A stretch of DNA of 22,710 bases, taken from the NCBI GenBank assembly GCA_013365365.1, contig JABVXU010000745.1:1-22710 (forward strand). Direction: 5' to 3'. Both the position numbers and the translations under genes were made by a program. The notes below the pieces were generated by a model that worked only from the letters and a program-made list of their open reading frames with translations, was not told the DNA's origin and did not search any database. Shown in pieces: positions 1 through 10,492 of this stretch (its first letter is position 1; every line of letters begins with the position of its first letter). The DNA comes from Cruorifilaria tuberocauda. Its lineage: Eukaryota; Nematoda; Chromadorea; Rhabditida; Onchocercidae.

Positions 1-48
1 CAGGATACAGATGCGAACAATGCTATCAGGCCTATATTATTCAAGATG
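1..48 (+). repeat. Repeat A, copy 1
   Basis: Matches 12980-13027 at 47 of 48 bases by eye, same orientation (begins CAGGATACAGATGCGAAC). It starts at the window edge, so it may extend further left. It is far better conserved than blocks B and C, so it is a more recent duplication or a mobile repeat. Confidence 0.85.
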
Positions 49-63
49 CAAACATCTTAAATC

Positions 64-440
64 ACTTATCAGATTATCTCTTCCTTCATTATTCCCGCTG
101 ACAATTTAATCTATAGTGTAAAAAGAATTTTTCCAATGTTCAGATAGATCTTTTTTAACTCAGATTATTTTTTTTTTAATAAATTAGATTATTAGATTTG
201 CTATGCTCATTAGTCTCACTATACTAGCTCCATCTTCAAAAGTTTCTTAATCACGATCAATTTAAATCTACCAATGAAAATTTGTCAATTCCTCCATTCA
301 GAATCTTGAATTGAAATGGAGCAAATGTCGTGTCGATTTAATCTACTATCCAGTATCTCAGAATCCTGAAATCAAATGGAACGGACGCCGCTGTCGATCT
401 CATTTGTGGAATGAAGCGGCGGAATGTCGGACATATCTCT
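64..440 (+). repeat. Diverged repeat block B, copy 1
   Basis: Aligns with gaps to 7161-7410. Shared landmarks are a GCTGACAATT(T/C)AATCTATAG core, a GAATCCTGAA / AAATGGAACGGA segment and a TGGAATGAAGCGG segment. Inside this copy a roughly 60-base unit is doubled (about 298-346 and 357-404); the other copy has it once. No coding potential seen. Confidence 0.65.
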
Positions 441-1023
441 GAGATATATCTGAAGGATAACAACTTTCGGAGTTTAGATTAACACCGCGATGGATATTTA
501 CTCATTCAACCTGTTTCTTCCTCTTTCCCTCGCTGTTTGTTGTGTATTTCTCAACATAGCATTGACAATTGTACTCATTTTCTCCTAAGTCATTTAAGCG
601 CATCTGGTCATCGTACATTTTCAGCAATTACATGGACTTTCTTTTTGATTAATTTAAAGATGAAAAGTGTTCATTATTTTTTATTGTCATGTAATCAGTA
701 TGTTTTTGTAACTTTAATGATTTTACATTTCGAAAGAAAAATTTCGGAAAACCCGAGAGCAGAAGAACGATTGAACATTTTGTGTCATAAATCATCTGCG
801 TAAATTTCATTGAAGCTAACAAACATTATCTATACTTATCTATAGATATATTTCCAATGGAATTGGTTTGTTTTAATTCTTATTTACACTATGGTAAGAA
901 AAATACTTTAGCCATGTCTACTTTGAAAATTGCATCAGATATTCATTTAGAATTTCATTCGCCATGTAATTTTTCTTATTTAAAAATTGTATTGTCATTT
1001 AGTGTATAATACCTGATTTATAA
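441..1023. other. AT-rich intergenic DNA, no gene seen
   Basis: Between repeat blocks B and C. An open frame at about 537-803 is Phe/Leu/Ser-rich, has no recognisable motif and no splice context, and is judged chance. Confidence 0.6.
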
Positions 1024-1352
1024 AAAATGATAGTAAAACGGTCATTGTTAAGAAATTCTAACTAAACAATCACACAGGCGGTATTGCGATCTCGTAGATA
1101 CAGTTTTCAGATTCTTTTTATCAATAGTAAAAAAAAAAGAAAAAGAATTGCTGCATTAACAAACTCAAAAAGAAAACTTAGATCATCGCTCTATCCGAAT
1201 AATCGTGGCACTGTCACCGTTATGAAGAAATATGTAAAACTGAACGTGAAGTAGAAACCTTTTTCCCTCAAAAACGGAATGATATGATCTACTTTCCGGT
1301 CGTTGCTACAATGAAATGATTACTTGAAACTAGTTTTAATCCTTAAATGATA
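1024..1352 (+). repeat. Diverged repeat block C, copy 1
   Basis: Aligns with 10060-10433. Best shared stretches are GCGGTATTGC(G/A)ATCTC, CTTTTTATCAATA, GAATAATCGTGGCACTGTCAC and TTGAAACTAGTTTTAAT. It lies about 390 bases upstream of the gene 1 start, so it may include old promoter sequence. The other copy holds extra bases after the GTGGCACTGTCAC landmark. Confidence 0.75.
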
Positions 1353-1690
1353 TAGTCTTCGATCATTATCTTCATTTCTTCCTTCATTTTGATATATTTT
1401 TGAATATCACTTTCCCAAATAGATGTACGATATTTCAGTTGTGTCTTGAATTAATTTGAAACTTAATTTATTTTATTGTTCAAATAGTATTCCTATTATA
1501 GAATTATGATTAACGAATCTGTATGATGCAGATTTCCGGCTTCTGATGAGTTTTTATATGTCTGAAAACAGTATGAAATATACAGCTAACAAAATGATAT
1601 GTCGCACTCTCCTCATCAATTTCTAATTCTAAATTTAATTTGTTCCTGTTCACATTACGGTTTCTTTGCAGTATACTTTTTGAAATTTAC

Positions 1691-1743
1691 ATTGTTTTAC
1701 AGAAGTTTACAAATGGATTGTAACATGAATGCGTTGTAGGAAA
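1691..1743 (+). promoter_or_regulatory. Possible trans-splice acceptor and 5' leader of gene 1
   Basis: ATTGTTTTACAG ends at 1702, 41 bases before the ATG, and a second weaker AG (TTGTAG) ends at 1739, just 4 bases before it. Nematode mRNAs often receive a spliced leader at such sites. If the first AG is used, the leader would carry an 8-codon upstream ORF (1713-1739) that ends just before the start codon. Inference only. Confidence 0.35.
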
Positions 1744-4700
1744 ATGGTTGAGTGCATAGTATTCAATATATTGTTATCGATAACGACAGTTTCCACCGAT
1801 AGTTTCGCTTCTCTTGCATCATTAAAGGCATTAATTGGAGCTGAGAGAGATATTCCGGTAATGATTAATAGTTACGTGGAAAAAGAAATCGAAAGACTTG
1901 ATTATCTAAAAAAGTAAGTGTTTTTGGTAATTAAATTGAATTTAGTATTTTTTTCATTTTTTTTATTTCGATATAAAACTGTTCTAAAATTGTCATCTCT
2001 AATAATGGCTATCATTTTCATTGATAAAATAAAGTAATTATTATGAATGCCAATAATTAGTAAATTGGAATAGCTAATGAAATTTTCGGCAATGAATTGA
2101 AATTATTGCCTTTTAGGTCTAATTTCTTTCTTTCCATAATCTAATAAAAGTGGCAATAAGATGGAGTAAAAAAAGCAGTGGGTTGGGTATCTAATGAATT
2201 AACAGTAGTCTAGAAAATCGAATTCTTCGAAAAGCTTTATCTTTCCCTTTAATTTCCTTTCCGACTGCTTGATTTGATATTATGGTAAAGCAACCCCCAT
2301 TAGAAGCATTACTTCAAAACTTATTTGATCCTTTTTGCTAACTGGATAATCTCAGTTCCTAATAGCAAAATGATTATTCGAAATATCGAAATACTGTATC
2401 GTTATCATAATCTCATTCGTCACTTCAAATGGTTGCTAAAGAAATTTTAATGATGAATTTTTGAAATATCTCATGAACTTTTGGAAATAATTGAAAGATT
2501 TTGTAGCAGTTTCTTCAATTTTATGAAACCGTAATTTATACTTATAGGATCGCTGATGAAGTACAAGAACACAATAAAAAAGCTATACGAGATGGGATGA
2601 AAGCAATAACACATCCTGTCAATGCTTTCCTGTTAATTAAAGAAATGATAATGGATTGGAACAAAGTAATCGAAATTATGCGATTCAATACCGCCGATGA
2701 TTTCATTCACAACGTAACTCAACAACGGATTGATAAGCGCATCAATTATCCAACAGAGGTTCTTTTTTTTCTTCCTTTTTACTACAATTTTCTTTTTTTT
2801 CAGTTACGATTGATATTTATGGTGTAATGAAAATGATCATTTGGCAAAATATCATTTTGAGTTTTATTACCAAAAAGTTGATAAAGCTGAAGTTAATAAA
2901 GCTCGCTTTGTTTTGGGTGACTTACTGAATATAAATATCATTAGCGGAAAATGTGAATCGAAGAGCAGAAATGTATTTAATTCATTTCAATGAGCAATTC
3001 AAACCAAAAATATTTCGACAAATAGTACTGTTAGACTTTCCTGCTTAAACTCTGCTCGCACTGCTGGCAAGATTGATTTGAATTGCTTGGAGGATTAATC
3101 ATTGATATTCCCTATCATGCTATACTATCAGCTGTTCGATGTGTGCTTAATAGCTATAGATCTGATTGGAAATACAAAATACTATTATTGAAGTACTGTT
3201 TAGGCAGATTTGGAAGGCGCAGTAAATGGTTTGTTACGTTTGCAAGATACATATCATATGGATACGAAAGACATTGCTGACGGGAAAATTCTAAACTCTA
3301 AAATGCGGACAGTTGCTTTAACTGGTTAGTTTTGTTATCAAAAAGAATGATTTCAAATAGAACACTAAACAAGAAGATATTAAGAAATTGTCATATTCTT
3401 TCGCTTTCTTTGAGAGAGAGAGAGAAAGAGAATTTTAAGAAACCAAAAATACCGATTTCAGAATTTCGAATGTTGCAGCTGGAGATTGTTTTGAAATTGG
3501 TCGCGTAGCATACAGTACAAATGACTATTACCACACCATTCTGTGGATGCAAGAAGCGCAAGAACGCATTCAAAATGAGACTAACAAAACAGCAGATTCC
3601 GGAGATATCCTTGAATATCTGGCCTTTGCACTCTATAAACAAGGCAACCTGAAACGAGCCTTATTGCTTACGGATGAGTTATACCGTATGAGTAAGTCAC
3701 TCATTACTAAGTTAATTTTTTTTCATAATAAATTATAAGGTGCACATCAAAAGCAAATATTCAAAACTTCAGAAAATTTTTGCTTCAATTTTCAAGAATT
3801 CTCACTCTCACCTTTTTTTAAGTTTTGTTAAATTTTGCTTGAACATAAGTGTATTTAACGATTTAACGATAATTAAACTCATTTTTAATGTCAATTAATT
3901 ATTCTTTCAATTTATTACTTAACATAGAGTATTTTATTGTATACATAGAAAAATAATTACAGATCCGAACCATCCACGAGCCGGAAAAAATGTGAAATGG
4001 TATGAAGATTTACTGAAAGATCAGGGAGTTCGACCTATTGATATGCGGCGGAAACTTCCGCTGATATATAATCACAATAAAAACAAACCGGAAAACGATG
4101 TAATGCGTACATATGAAGCATTATGTCGACATGAAGTACCTGTCGTAAGTCTTCAATAACTATGCATTCAAGATTGAATTATGACATTTCGAATTGCCGG
4201 CTCGGTCCCTTTGAATAGTACTGGTCAGATTTTCCTAACAGTTAATCACTCATTGAACTTTCTAATATAATATTCGGAATCATTGGATATAAATTGCATC
4301 ATAGGTTCTTTTTTTTTCATATTCGTACTGCCATATTTACTACCAGAAATCTACTACCATATTTATAAGAATAATTTTTGTTATAGGATATAAGGAAACA
4401 ATCACAACTGTATTGCTATTATAAAATGGATCATCCATATTTACGTTTGGCACCATTTAAAGTTGAAATTACTCAGCAAAATCCACTGGCCGTATTGTTC
4501 CATGACATTATATCGGATGAGGAATCACAAATTATCGAAATGCTTGCAACGCCTAAAGTATGCTTAATGTTTAAGTGACTGCTTGCTTATTTACAAGAAA
4601 TGCAATGCAAAAGAATAAAAGCTATTAATTATTATACTTGTCTTATACCTGGTAATTTTAGTTACACCGGGCTACAATTCATAATGTTGTGACTGGAAAG

Positions 4701-6271
4701 CTTGAAATAGCCTCCTATCGTATTAGCAAAAGGTAAATGTTTATATATTTCTTTTATTTTTTTTATAATGAAAAAAATTTATAATTAATTATGGAAAGAG
4801 TGTCGAAAACAAAAACAAATGATATTTCTTATATAGATTCTGTTTCGTTTTTTGGTTATTGGTAACAACATTTCCATTTCAGTAATCACTAAAAGTGATT
4901 TCAAATAAAAATACTCTGTCGTTTCGGTGACAGATCAAGAAAGTTAATCTAACCTTTTACCAGTAATCTTTTGTAAAGTTTTGTTATTAAATAACAAGTT
5001 CATTTGCAGTGGCTGGTTGAAATCATCCGAACATGAAGTTGTTAACCGCATCGACAGACGTCTTCATTTAGCAACAAATCTCAATGTAGAAACCGCGGAG
5101 CTGCTTCAGGTTATTCTTTCATGGAATAGAAATTAAAGAAGTTTAAAATTACAAAGTTTGTTCATTGCTTTCGTCATTCCAGATCTTAAAATTGATTGTC
5201 GATACTGTACCAGACTGATATAGTATGAATTTTCGTTAACATTCGAACATTTGAAAATTTTCAGGTTCAGAATTATGGCGTCGGTGGACATTACGAACCT
5301 CATTTAGATTGTTCAAGGATAAGTGCTATTTTTTATAGTTATTTTATCACTATTGTATTGTTAATATGATTGATGCTTTTTTTAAATCTCTCATTCAAAT
5401 ATAATTCGAATAATACCTTTTAAAAATTGCAAATCATACGGAAATAAATATTCTTAATTAATTTCACACACGAAGCATTATCATATTTAATATTATTTGA
5501 AATTTCTTAATTGGTTCATATGCTAATAGTAATGGATCATATTTTCAGAAGGAAAATAATGCCTTCGAGGAATTGGGAAATGGAAATCGAATAGCTACAG
5601 CTTTGATTTATGTATTAATTCACACATATTTCATACTTTTATCTTTCGAATAGGAAAATTAAATTATTTCAATTGAAACATTTCTTTAATTCATTTCATT
5701 ACAGATGAGTGAGCCAGAAATCGGCGGTAGAACAGTATTCATTGATTCGCAAACATCAATAACATGCACTAAGGTCAACTATCATATATTCACTGCCATC
5801 AATCAACTAGACAAAAACATTTTATGATATTTTTTGACGGAAAAATTTTGACAGAAAAATGGAATGTTTAATTTCGAATTCAATTTCACAACCTCTACAA
5901 CCTATTTTTTTTCACATAGTCGATGAAGTAAGTCGAAATGCATCTTCGATGTCTAAGGATTTCTTAAATTTTATATAATAGAGGGCTGATTTGAATTCCT
6001 ACAGAATGCGGCACTGTTTTGGTATAATTTGATGCGTAGCGGTGCAGTGGATATGCGCTCTGAACATGCTGCATGTCCGGTATTAACCGGAATCAAATGG
6101 ACAGCAAATAAATGGTTCCATGAGAGAGGACAAGAATGGCATCGACCATGTGGTTTAAATAAATTCGATCAGGAGCGATACGTTGGTGATTTAGGAGCTC
6201 CCGAACCGAAATATTACTTAAATATCAGATCAGAAGTTAAGAAAACCAAAAAAACGAGTCAAAAACGCTGA
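1744..6271 (+). CDS. Prolyl 4-hydroxylase alpha subunit (gene 1), 12 exons
   Basis: Catalytic subunit of collagen prolyl 4-hydroxylase, an ER-lumen enzyme using Fe(II), ascorbate, O2 and 2-oxoglutarate. Exons inferred by eye: 1744-1913, 2548-2758, 3204-3324, 3479-3691, 3963-4144, 4387-4557, 4662-4732, 5010-5109, 5265-5318, 5549-5611, 5705-5773, 6005-6271, giving 563 aa, a normal length for nematode PHY proteins. Residues 1-18 form a signal peptide. The N-terminal dimerisation region is followed by a TPR-like peptide-binding domain (about 168-240, starting DCFEIGR) and the catalytic domain. Iron ligands are His426 and Asp428 (GGHYEPHLD) and His496 (EHAACPV); Lys506 binds 2-oxoglutarate. The five family Cys are present, plus extra Cys in HLDCSR and TSITCTK. 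The ATG at 1744 is chosen because exon 1 then has the same 170-base length as in gene 2. Odd points: intron 9 starts ATAAGT instead of GT; a Lys-rich C-terminal tail ends KKTKKTSQKR. Homologous to the C. elegans phy-1/dpy-18 and phy-2 family; I cannot say which is the orthologue. Confidence 0.92.
3412..3432 (+). repeat. GA-rich microsatellite in gene 1 intron 3
   Basis: A short (GA)n run with one interruption, about 50 bases before the exon 4 acceptor. Purine-rich sequence this close to a splice acceptor is unusual, since a pyrimidine tract is expected there. Confidence 0.8.
5319..5548 (+). other. Non-canonical AT-AG intron 9 of gene 1
   Basis: Exon 9 of both hydroxylase genes is 54 bases and phase 0. 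In gene 2 the next bases are GTAAGT; in gene 1 they are ATAAGT, with an ordinary ATTTTCAG acceptor at 5541-5548. It lacks the U12-type ATATCC donor. The nearest GT (5323-5324) would join out of frame and give a stop within a few codons. If the intron is retained, translation stops at an in-frame TGA about 17 codons later, losing the distal iron His and the 2-oxoglutarate Lys. Confidence 0.8.
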
Positions 6272-6844
6272 AAATTTATTCCCGATTTAATATTCTGCGA
6301 TGGGAATCAATGATTGCAGAATCGAAAGAAGCAGAGAATATTTTCGCTTATTTGAAAATTTGAATCGTTTATTTGACAAACATTCTTCCACCAATACTTT
6401 ATCAGAAATGAATAAGCCAACGCAAAAAGATTATTTCTGTCTAGTCATTTCATTTCCCTTTTTTCCATAAATCTCTCCTCCATCTTCATCAATATTCCCA
6501 TCACTTTTTGTATTTTTTATAAAATCTATCAATTGTCAGGTTTGTGATGGGTTCGTGGGGGAGGCATTTGCTATCAGTAAGTAAGTATTTCATTCATTTT
6601 AATTTCCTCTCCAAATCATAATTTTCATGCCCAAAACAACTACGAATTTTGTTAATAATGTCTAATGCAAGTGTATCTTCTCTGCATAACTGTCAAAGTT
6701 TTATGCCTTTCATTGCAATGCTTTTCGTTCATTAACTCTCAGTTCGCTCGTTAGTTCATATTTAGGGATGAAATGAAATTAAGAATAATGCTAACTTGAG
6801 GTCAATTTGCATGAATCAATTAATTTGTACGTGCTTTATTATTC
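6272..6844. other. 3' flank of gene 1, no canonical poly(A) signal
   Basis: No AATAAA was seen in the first 400 bases after the stop. The nearest variant is AATAAG near 6410. A GC-richer patch at 6540-6576/6580 sits between a TTGTCAG acceptor-like site and a GTAAGTA(A/T) donor-like site; it may be a small exon of unknown origin. Confidence 0.45.
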
Positions 6845-6940
6845 CGCCTTTTTTGCTTTCATTAAATTTATGTCAAATTTTATTAAATCGGAGTTATATT
6901 ATGAAAAATAAATATATTCTGAATGAAAAAATAATGGGAA
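6845..6940 (+). repeat. Diverged repeat block D, copy 1
   Basis: Resembles 13078-13155. Both share TCAAATTTTAT, then (A/T)GAAGTTAT or a close variant, then AAATAAATATATT and GATGAAAAA-like sequence. Low-complexity AT content makes this a weaker match than blocks A, B and C. Confidence 0.4.
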
Positions 6941-7160
6941 AAGTTAGAAACAAAATCCAAATTCACGCCATCAATTCTTTAATTCCTATTGCGTTCAAGC
7001 TCTTCTTTTGAGAGATTTACTTCTGATAAGTTCTAAATTTTCTTTGAAGTAACGTTATTTTAAAAATAATATATATACAAAAAATTATGAAATATAGTAG
7101 AATGCATACATGCTTTTTCCTCATTTTTGGTGCATTTCTCTCTACTATACTTCTAAGTCT

Positions 7161-7410
7161 ATTTACCAGATTACCTTTCTTGCTTTATTATTCTTGCTGA
7201 CAATTCAATCTATAGCTTGAAAAGAATTTCTTCAATTTCAAATAGGTTTTTCTAAAATTAGACTACCCGATATTGCTGTGCCCCACTAGTGTGGAGGTTT
7301 GTCAATTCCGCAGCTCTGAATCCTGAAGTTAAATGGAACGGATACTGCGTTTCGGTCTCACTTAAATTGGAATGAAGCGGGGAATGTCTCTGTACTCAAT
7401 GTCGGTAAAA
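7161..7410 (+). repeat. Diverged repeat block B, copy 2
   Basis: Second copy of the block at 64-440, same orientation, roughly 75-80 percent identical in its best 85 bases by eye. It carries one copy of the unit doubled in copy 1. It is not next to its partner block C here: about 2.65 kb of other sequence separates them, compared with about 0.58 kb in copy 1. Confidence 0.65.
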
Positions 7411-7726
7411 ACCGAAATGTTAAATCTGAAACGATGAAATTATATGTTAGGAAGTTTTCGTGTTGTAGATATGCTCAATTAAAGCAGATCGTAAGCTTCC
7501 TTCTTTCTCAGTCATTGTCTCATCTATAAGGAATGAATACAGGTCATTTATCCTTCCATCACAGTTTCATCATCTAAGGGATGATGGAGCATCAACCATT
7601 ACACAAATTTCCATTTCAGGTGCCTCAATTAAACGCAGTCAAACTCTTTCGTCCTATTTAGCAATTTTGATCTTGATAAACGCATCTGCATTGTTCCATT
7701 AAAGTTCACAATTTTTATCCTTATGT

Positions 7727-8275
7727 AGCCAGTGTAAGAGGCTAATGAGCCGCCTGCTACTATCAATATCAGTCTTTCCTGATCTTTACCTGAAAACGCC
7801 CACTTCAAGCCGTATAAATAGTGGACTGCTTAAGGATTCATTCACTCATTCGTTCATTCATTTATTCATTCACACATTTACACAATTTTACATTTTCATT
7901 ATCTTAGTCATAGTTACCGACACAGTCATTCACACGACATTCGCTCACTTCAACAAATGTACTGCCAACTCAGTACAGTTGCGCAAGTCCCCCCTTTTTT
8001 AATCATCATCAGTTACTTCCTACCTTCCACATACGATTATCATTGCGACCAGGGATCAATTATCCTGTTGGACTAATAAAAGTCATCAGGTTACGAAATC
8101 CGAAGTGTTACAGAGAAATCCGACGCCATCAATTTGATTCCTGATTATCAAAGGGATCAAGCAAATCTTCCTACCCCGTGAATCGACTGTCTATATTCGA
8201 ATAGACGATTGTTTTATCCTTAATTGTTACGTTATAACTCTGTGTAAACGAATAAAGCGCTCTTGCATCAATTCG
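7727..8275 (+). mobile_element. Possible solo LTR
   Basis: Less AT-rich than its surroundings. A TATAAATAG box lies at about 7814 and an AATAAA signal at about 8250, the order expected of a long terminal repeat. The segment TTTATCCTTA occurs on the left (about 7717-7726) and again at about 8213, and GATACA ends the candidate near 8285. I found no matching second LTR, no reverse transcriptase and no clean target-site duplication. Tentative. Confidence 0.25.
7829..7885 (+). repeat. (CATT)n-like degenerate microsatellite
   Basis: Runs of CATTCACTCATTCGTTCATT type with drift, just downstream of the TATAAATAG box of the LTR candidate. The long open frame across it is produced by the repeat and is not a gene. 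Confidence 0.75.
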
Positions 8276-8285
8276 ATTGATACAC

Positions 8286-9413
8286 GGACGAACGAAACAA
8301 AACCAACTATTTTATTTCACTGATAAAATTCGCAGGAGTTTTTGTTGAGAGATTTTTGAGGAGAATTGCCGTGTCATTTAATGAAAATTTCCTTCTTGTG
8401 GAGGATCGAATTGAGAGATCTTTTGATTTAGTTGGGGAAATTGATTGAGAATTAGCGGATAATAGCTTTATTTCTTTTTCGACAATGATTTCAAAACATA
8501 AGCTTGACAAAAGGATTGACAAGAAGAGATGATGTTAAGAGATTGATCCTCCTAATCGAGAAATAAGCTAATTTACATAAATGATGATGAGAAAAAAAGT
8601 AAAATTGCAATGAATTGAGATAGAAAAAGCATATGCTATGCTTTAACTGAGTAATTTACAAAAAGATTTCCAACATATAATTTCATCATTTCAACATTTC
8701 TTGTTATATGGTTTCAGTTTCTTCGATTTTCTTGTTATATGATTTCAGTCTGATATTACTTGGGACATTTTCAATTGACATCAAAATTTCGATGGTATTC
8801 AGTCAGCGTCATTTCTTTTGATTTTTTATTTTCTTTTTTATAATTAATAGAATAAATCTGATGTAGAACAGAATTTTAATGATTTCAAGAGATTTTGAAT
8901 TTATTCACAATCTTTTTATTTGAATTTTTCTGTCATGCATTTATTTTTACAGATACCAATACCAGAAATGAAAAAAACAATCATTTGTTCCACTTCAGTA
9001 ATCTTTCTATTTCTTTTTGCTTTTAGTCTAAATGAGAAAAATGTTGCTATCAAGATTGTTATAATTCTAAGTGGTCTAATGGCACATGCTTAAATTTCAG
9101 TGATTTGTTTTCTATCGATTAGCAATTATTCTATGAGGTAGGGTGAAGAAATGGAAGTTTGAAGTGGTGAAAATCTGGAAATTTCATTTAGGTAATTGTT
9201 ACACCTAATGAATTTTGATATTTTAACAATTTTTTGCCTGTTTAGCAAGATCAATTTTTCTCTCATTTCTAAACACTTCCTGAAAACAAGAAATAAAAAA
9301 AAAATAGAACCATATAAAACATAATAAGTGTCAATTAATTAATTTTCCCATGTAACGTGGTAGTATAGAAAATTAAGTGGTAATAGCTTATAAAAATTAC
9401 TTACAAAACTTAA
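8286..9413. other. AT-rich intergenic DNA, no supported gene
   Basis: A minus-strand open frame (8307-8522) has no motif. A 41-codon plus-strand ORF at 8968-9093 begins MKKTIICSTSV and is hydrophobic; it could pass for a signal peptide but nothing else supports it. Confidence 0.5.
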
Positions 9414-9449
9414 GTACAATGGAAAGAGCGAAATCAAAGTTCTTCCTTC

Positions 9450-9647
9450 CTGAGTTGGCCATCTATTCTGGAAACATATCCTCATATATTTCCTGGTGGC
9501 ACAGTAAAAGTCATACATCATAATGCCATACGTACTGCTGAGGTTTGCATGAATGAATATAAAGATATATTTTATAACATGGAATCTGTATATTTTGGCA
9601 GAAGATTCATCATGACACAAATGCCAACGAATCAAGGATATCATTGA
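9450..9647 (+). pseudogene. Decayed exon resembling polypeptide GalNAc-transferase
   Basis: One plus-strand frame, open 9414-9647, contains YPHIFPGG followed by [20 protein letters not shown] (core 9477-9578). This resembles the part of UDP-GalNAc:polypeptide N-acetylgalactosaminyltransferases where family members read PY-x-FPGG, a short stretch with an Asn and Arg, then AEVWMDEYK-xx-FY. Here the Trp is Cys and the Asp is Asn. I found no DxH motif, no WGGEN motif and no ricin-type domain nearby, and the frame ends in a stop after unrelated residues. Best read as a stray, degenerating exon. It could be an exon of a heavily dispersed gene, but no neighbouring exon was seen. The minus-strand frame here is a shadow. 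Confidence 0.45.
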
Positions 9648-10059
9648 TCATTTGCCTTAACTTTATCTTAACTAGCCATGGAGCACTACTTTTCCTCATT
9701 TATATTGTATCAACTTGCAAGACGTAGTATGAACGTCAACTATCCTGTATCATACCCCTCGTCACTCTAAATATATCCCACTTTACGGGCGCTGCCGAGG
9801 GCAAGAAATCAATTGTCCGTCTTCTATTAAAATTGTTGATTGCAGATGATGGAATCAGATTGTTGTACTCATTACTAGTTTGATAATTTAATTTGAAGAT
9901 ATGTAGAAGCGGGGTTTTCCACTCGGTGACAGCGTGTAGGAGCGTCTCGTGCGTTCCACCACAGTGTACCCTCATTAGATTTTCACTTAGAATCTCCTCG
10001 GTCCTTCTCATTTGAATCGTGTGTTTATTAATAATTGTGGTGTTATTTAATGAAGTAAT
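9648..10059. other. Intergenic DNA with an unexplained minus-strand open frame
   Basis: Less AT-rich than its flanks. A 114-codon minus-strand open frame (9736-10080) has no motif I recognise and runs into repeat block C, so I do not call it a gene. It may be more relic sequence from the insertion carrying the GalNAc-transferase-like exon. Confidence 0.4.
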
Positions 10060-10433
10060 ATCAAAATGATAGTATAACAAATGTTGTGAAGAAAACTAGG
10101 CAATCACCCAAGCGGTATTGCAATCTCTTAGACATTCTTTTAGACTCTTTTTATCAATAATAGAAAGATGCTAATTTGACATCGTAGAATTGCTGTGTTA
10201 GTAAACTTTAAAGAAAATTTAGATCACCGCTCCACTCGAATAATCGTGGCACTGTCACCTTTACAAAGAAATACGCATTGAGCACACGTGAAAAAGTGAC
10301 GAGGATTTCTTCCGGAACTTCTCTTCCTCAAAGGACGGAATGATTAATTAGTGGTGCAGGATCAACGACTCATTTTTCAATCGCTGCTACAACGAAATAA
10401 AATAACTCATTGAAACTAGTTTTAATTTTCAGA
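10060..10433 (+). repeat. Diverged repeat block C, copy 2
   Basis: Second copy of 1024-1352, same orientation, sharing the GAATAATCGTGGCACTGTCAC stretch. It ends only about 60 bases from the stop codon of the minus-strand F-box gene, so that gene's 3' UTR probably lies inside the repeat. Confidence 0.75.
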
Positions 10434-10492
10434 TGACGTCCCTCCGACCACCACCTTTCTTCCTTCCTCTATTTACCTTTTCGAATTTTTTT

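Noticed and set aside
7745..8002. 85-codon plus-strand frame
   Set aside because: Open only because of the CATT-type microsatellite; His/Phe/Ile-rich with no motif.
8968..9093. 41-aa hydrophobic small ORF
   Set aside because: Could be a secreted peptide, but has no cleavage product motif, no homologue I recognise and weak context.
9339..9644. 101-codon minus-strand open frame
   Set aside because: Antisense shadow of the plus-strand GalNAc-transferase-like exon.
9736..10080. 114-codon minus-strand open frame
   Set aside because: No motif, overlaps repeat block C whose other copy does not keep the frame, and no splice or start context.
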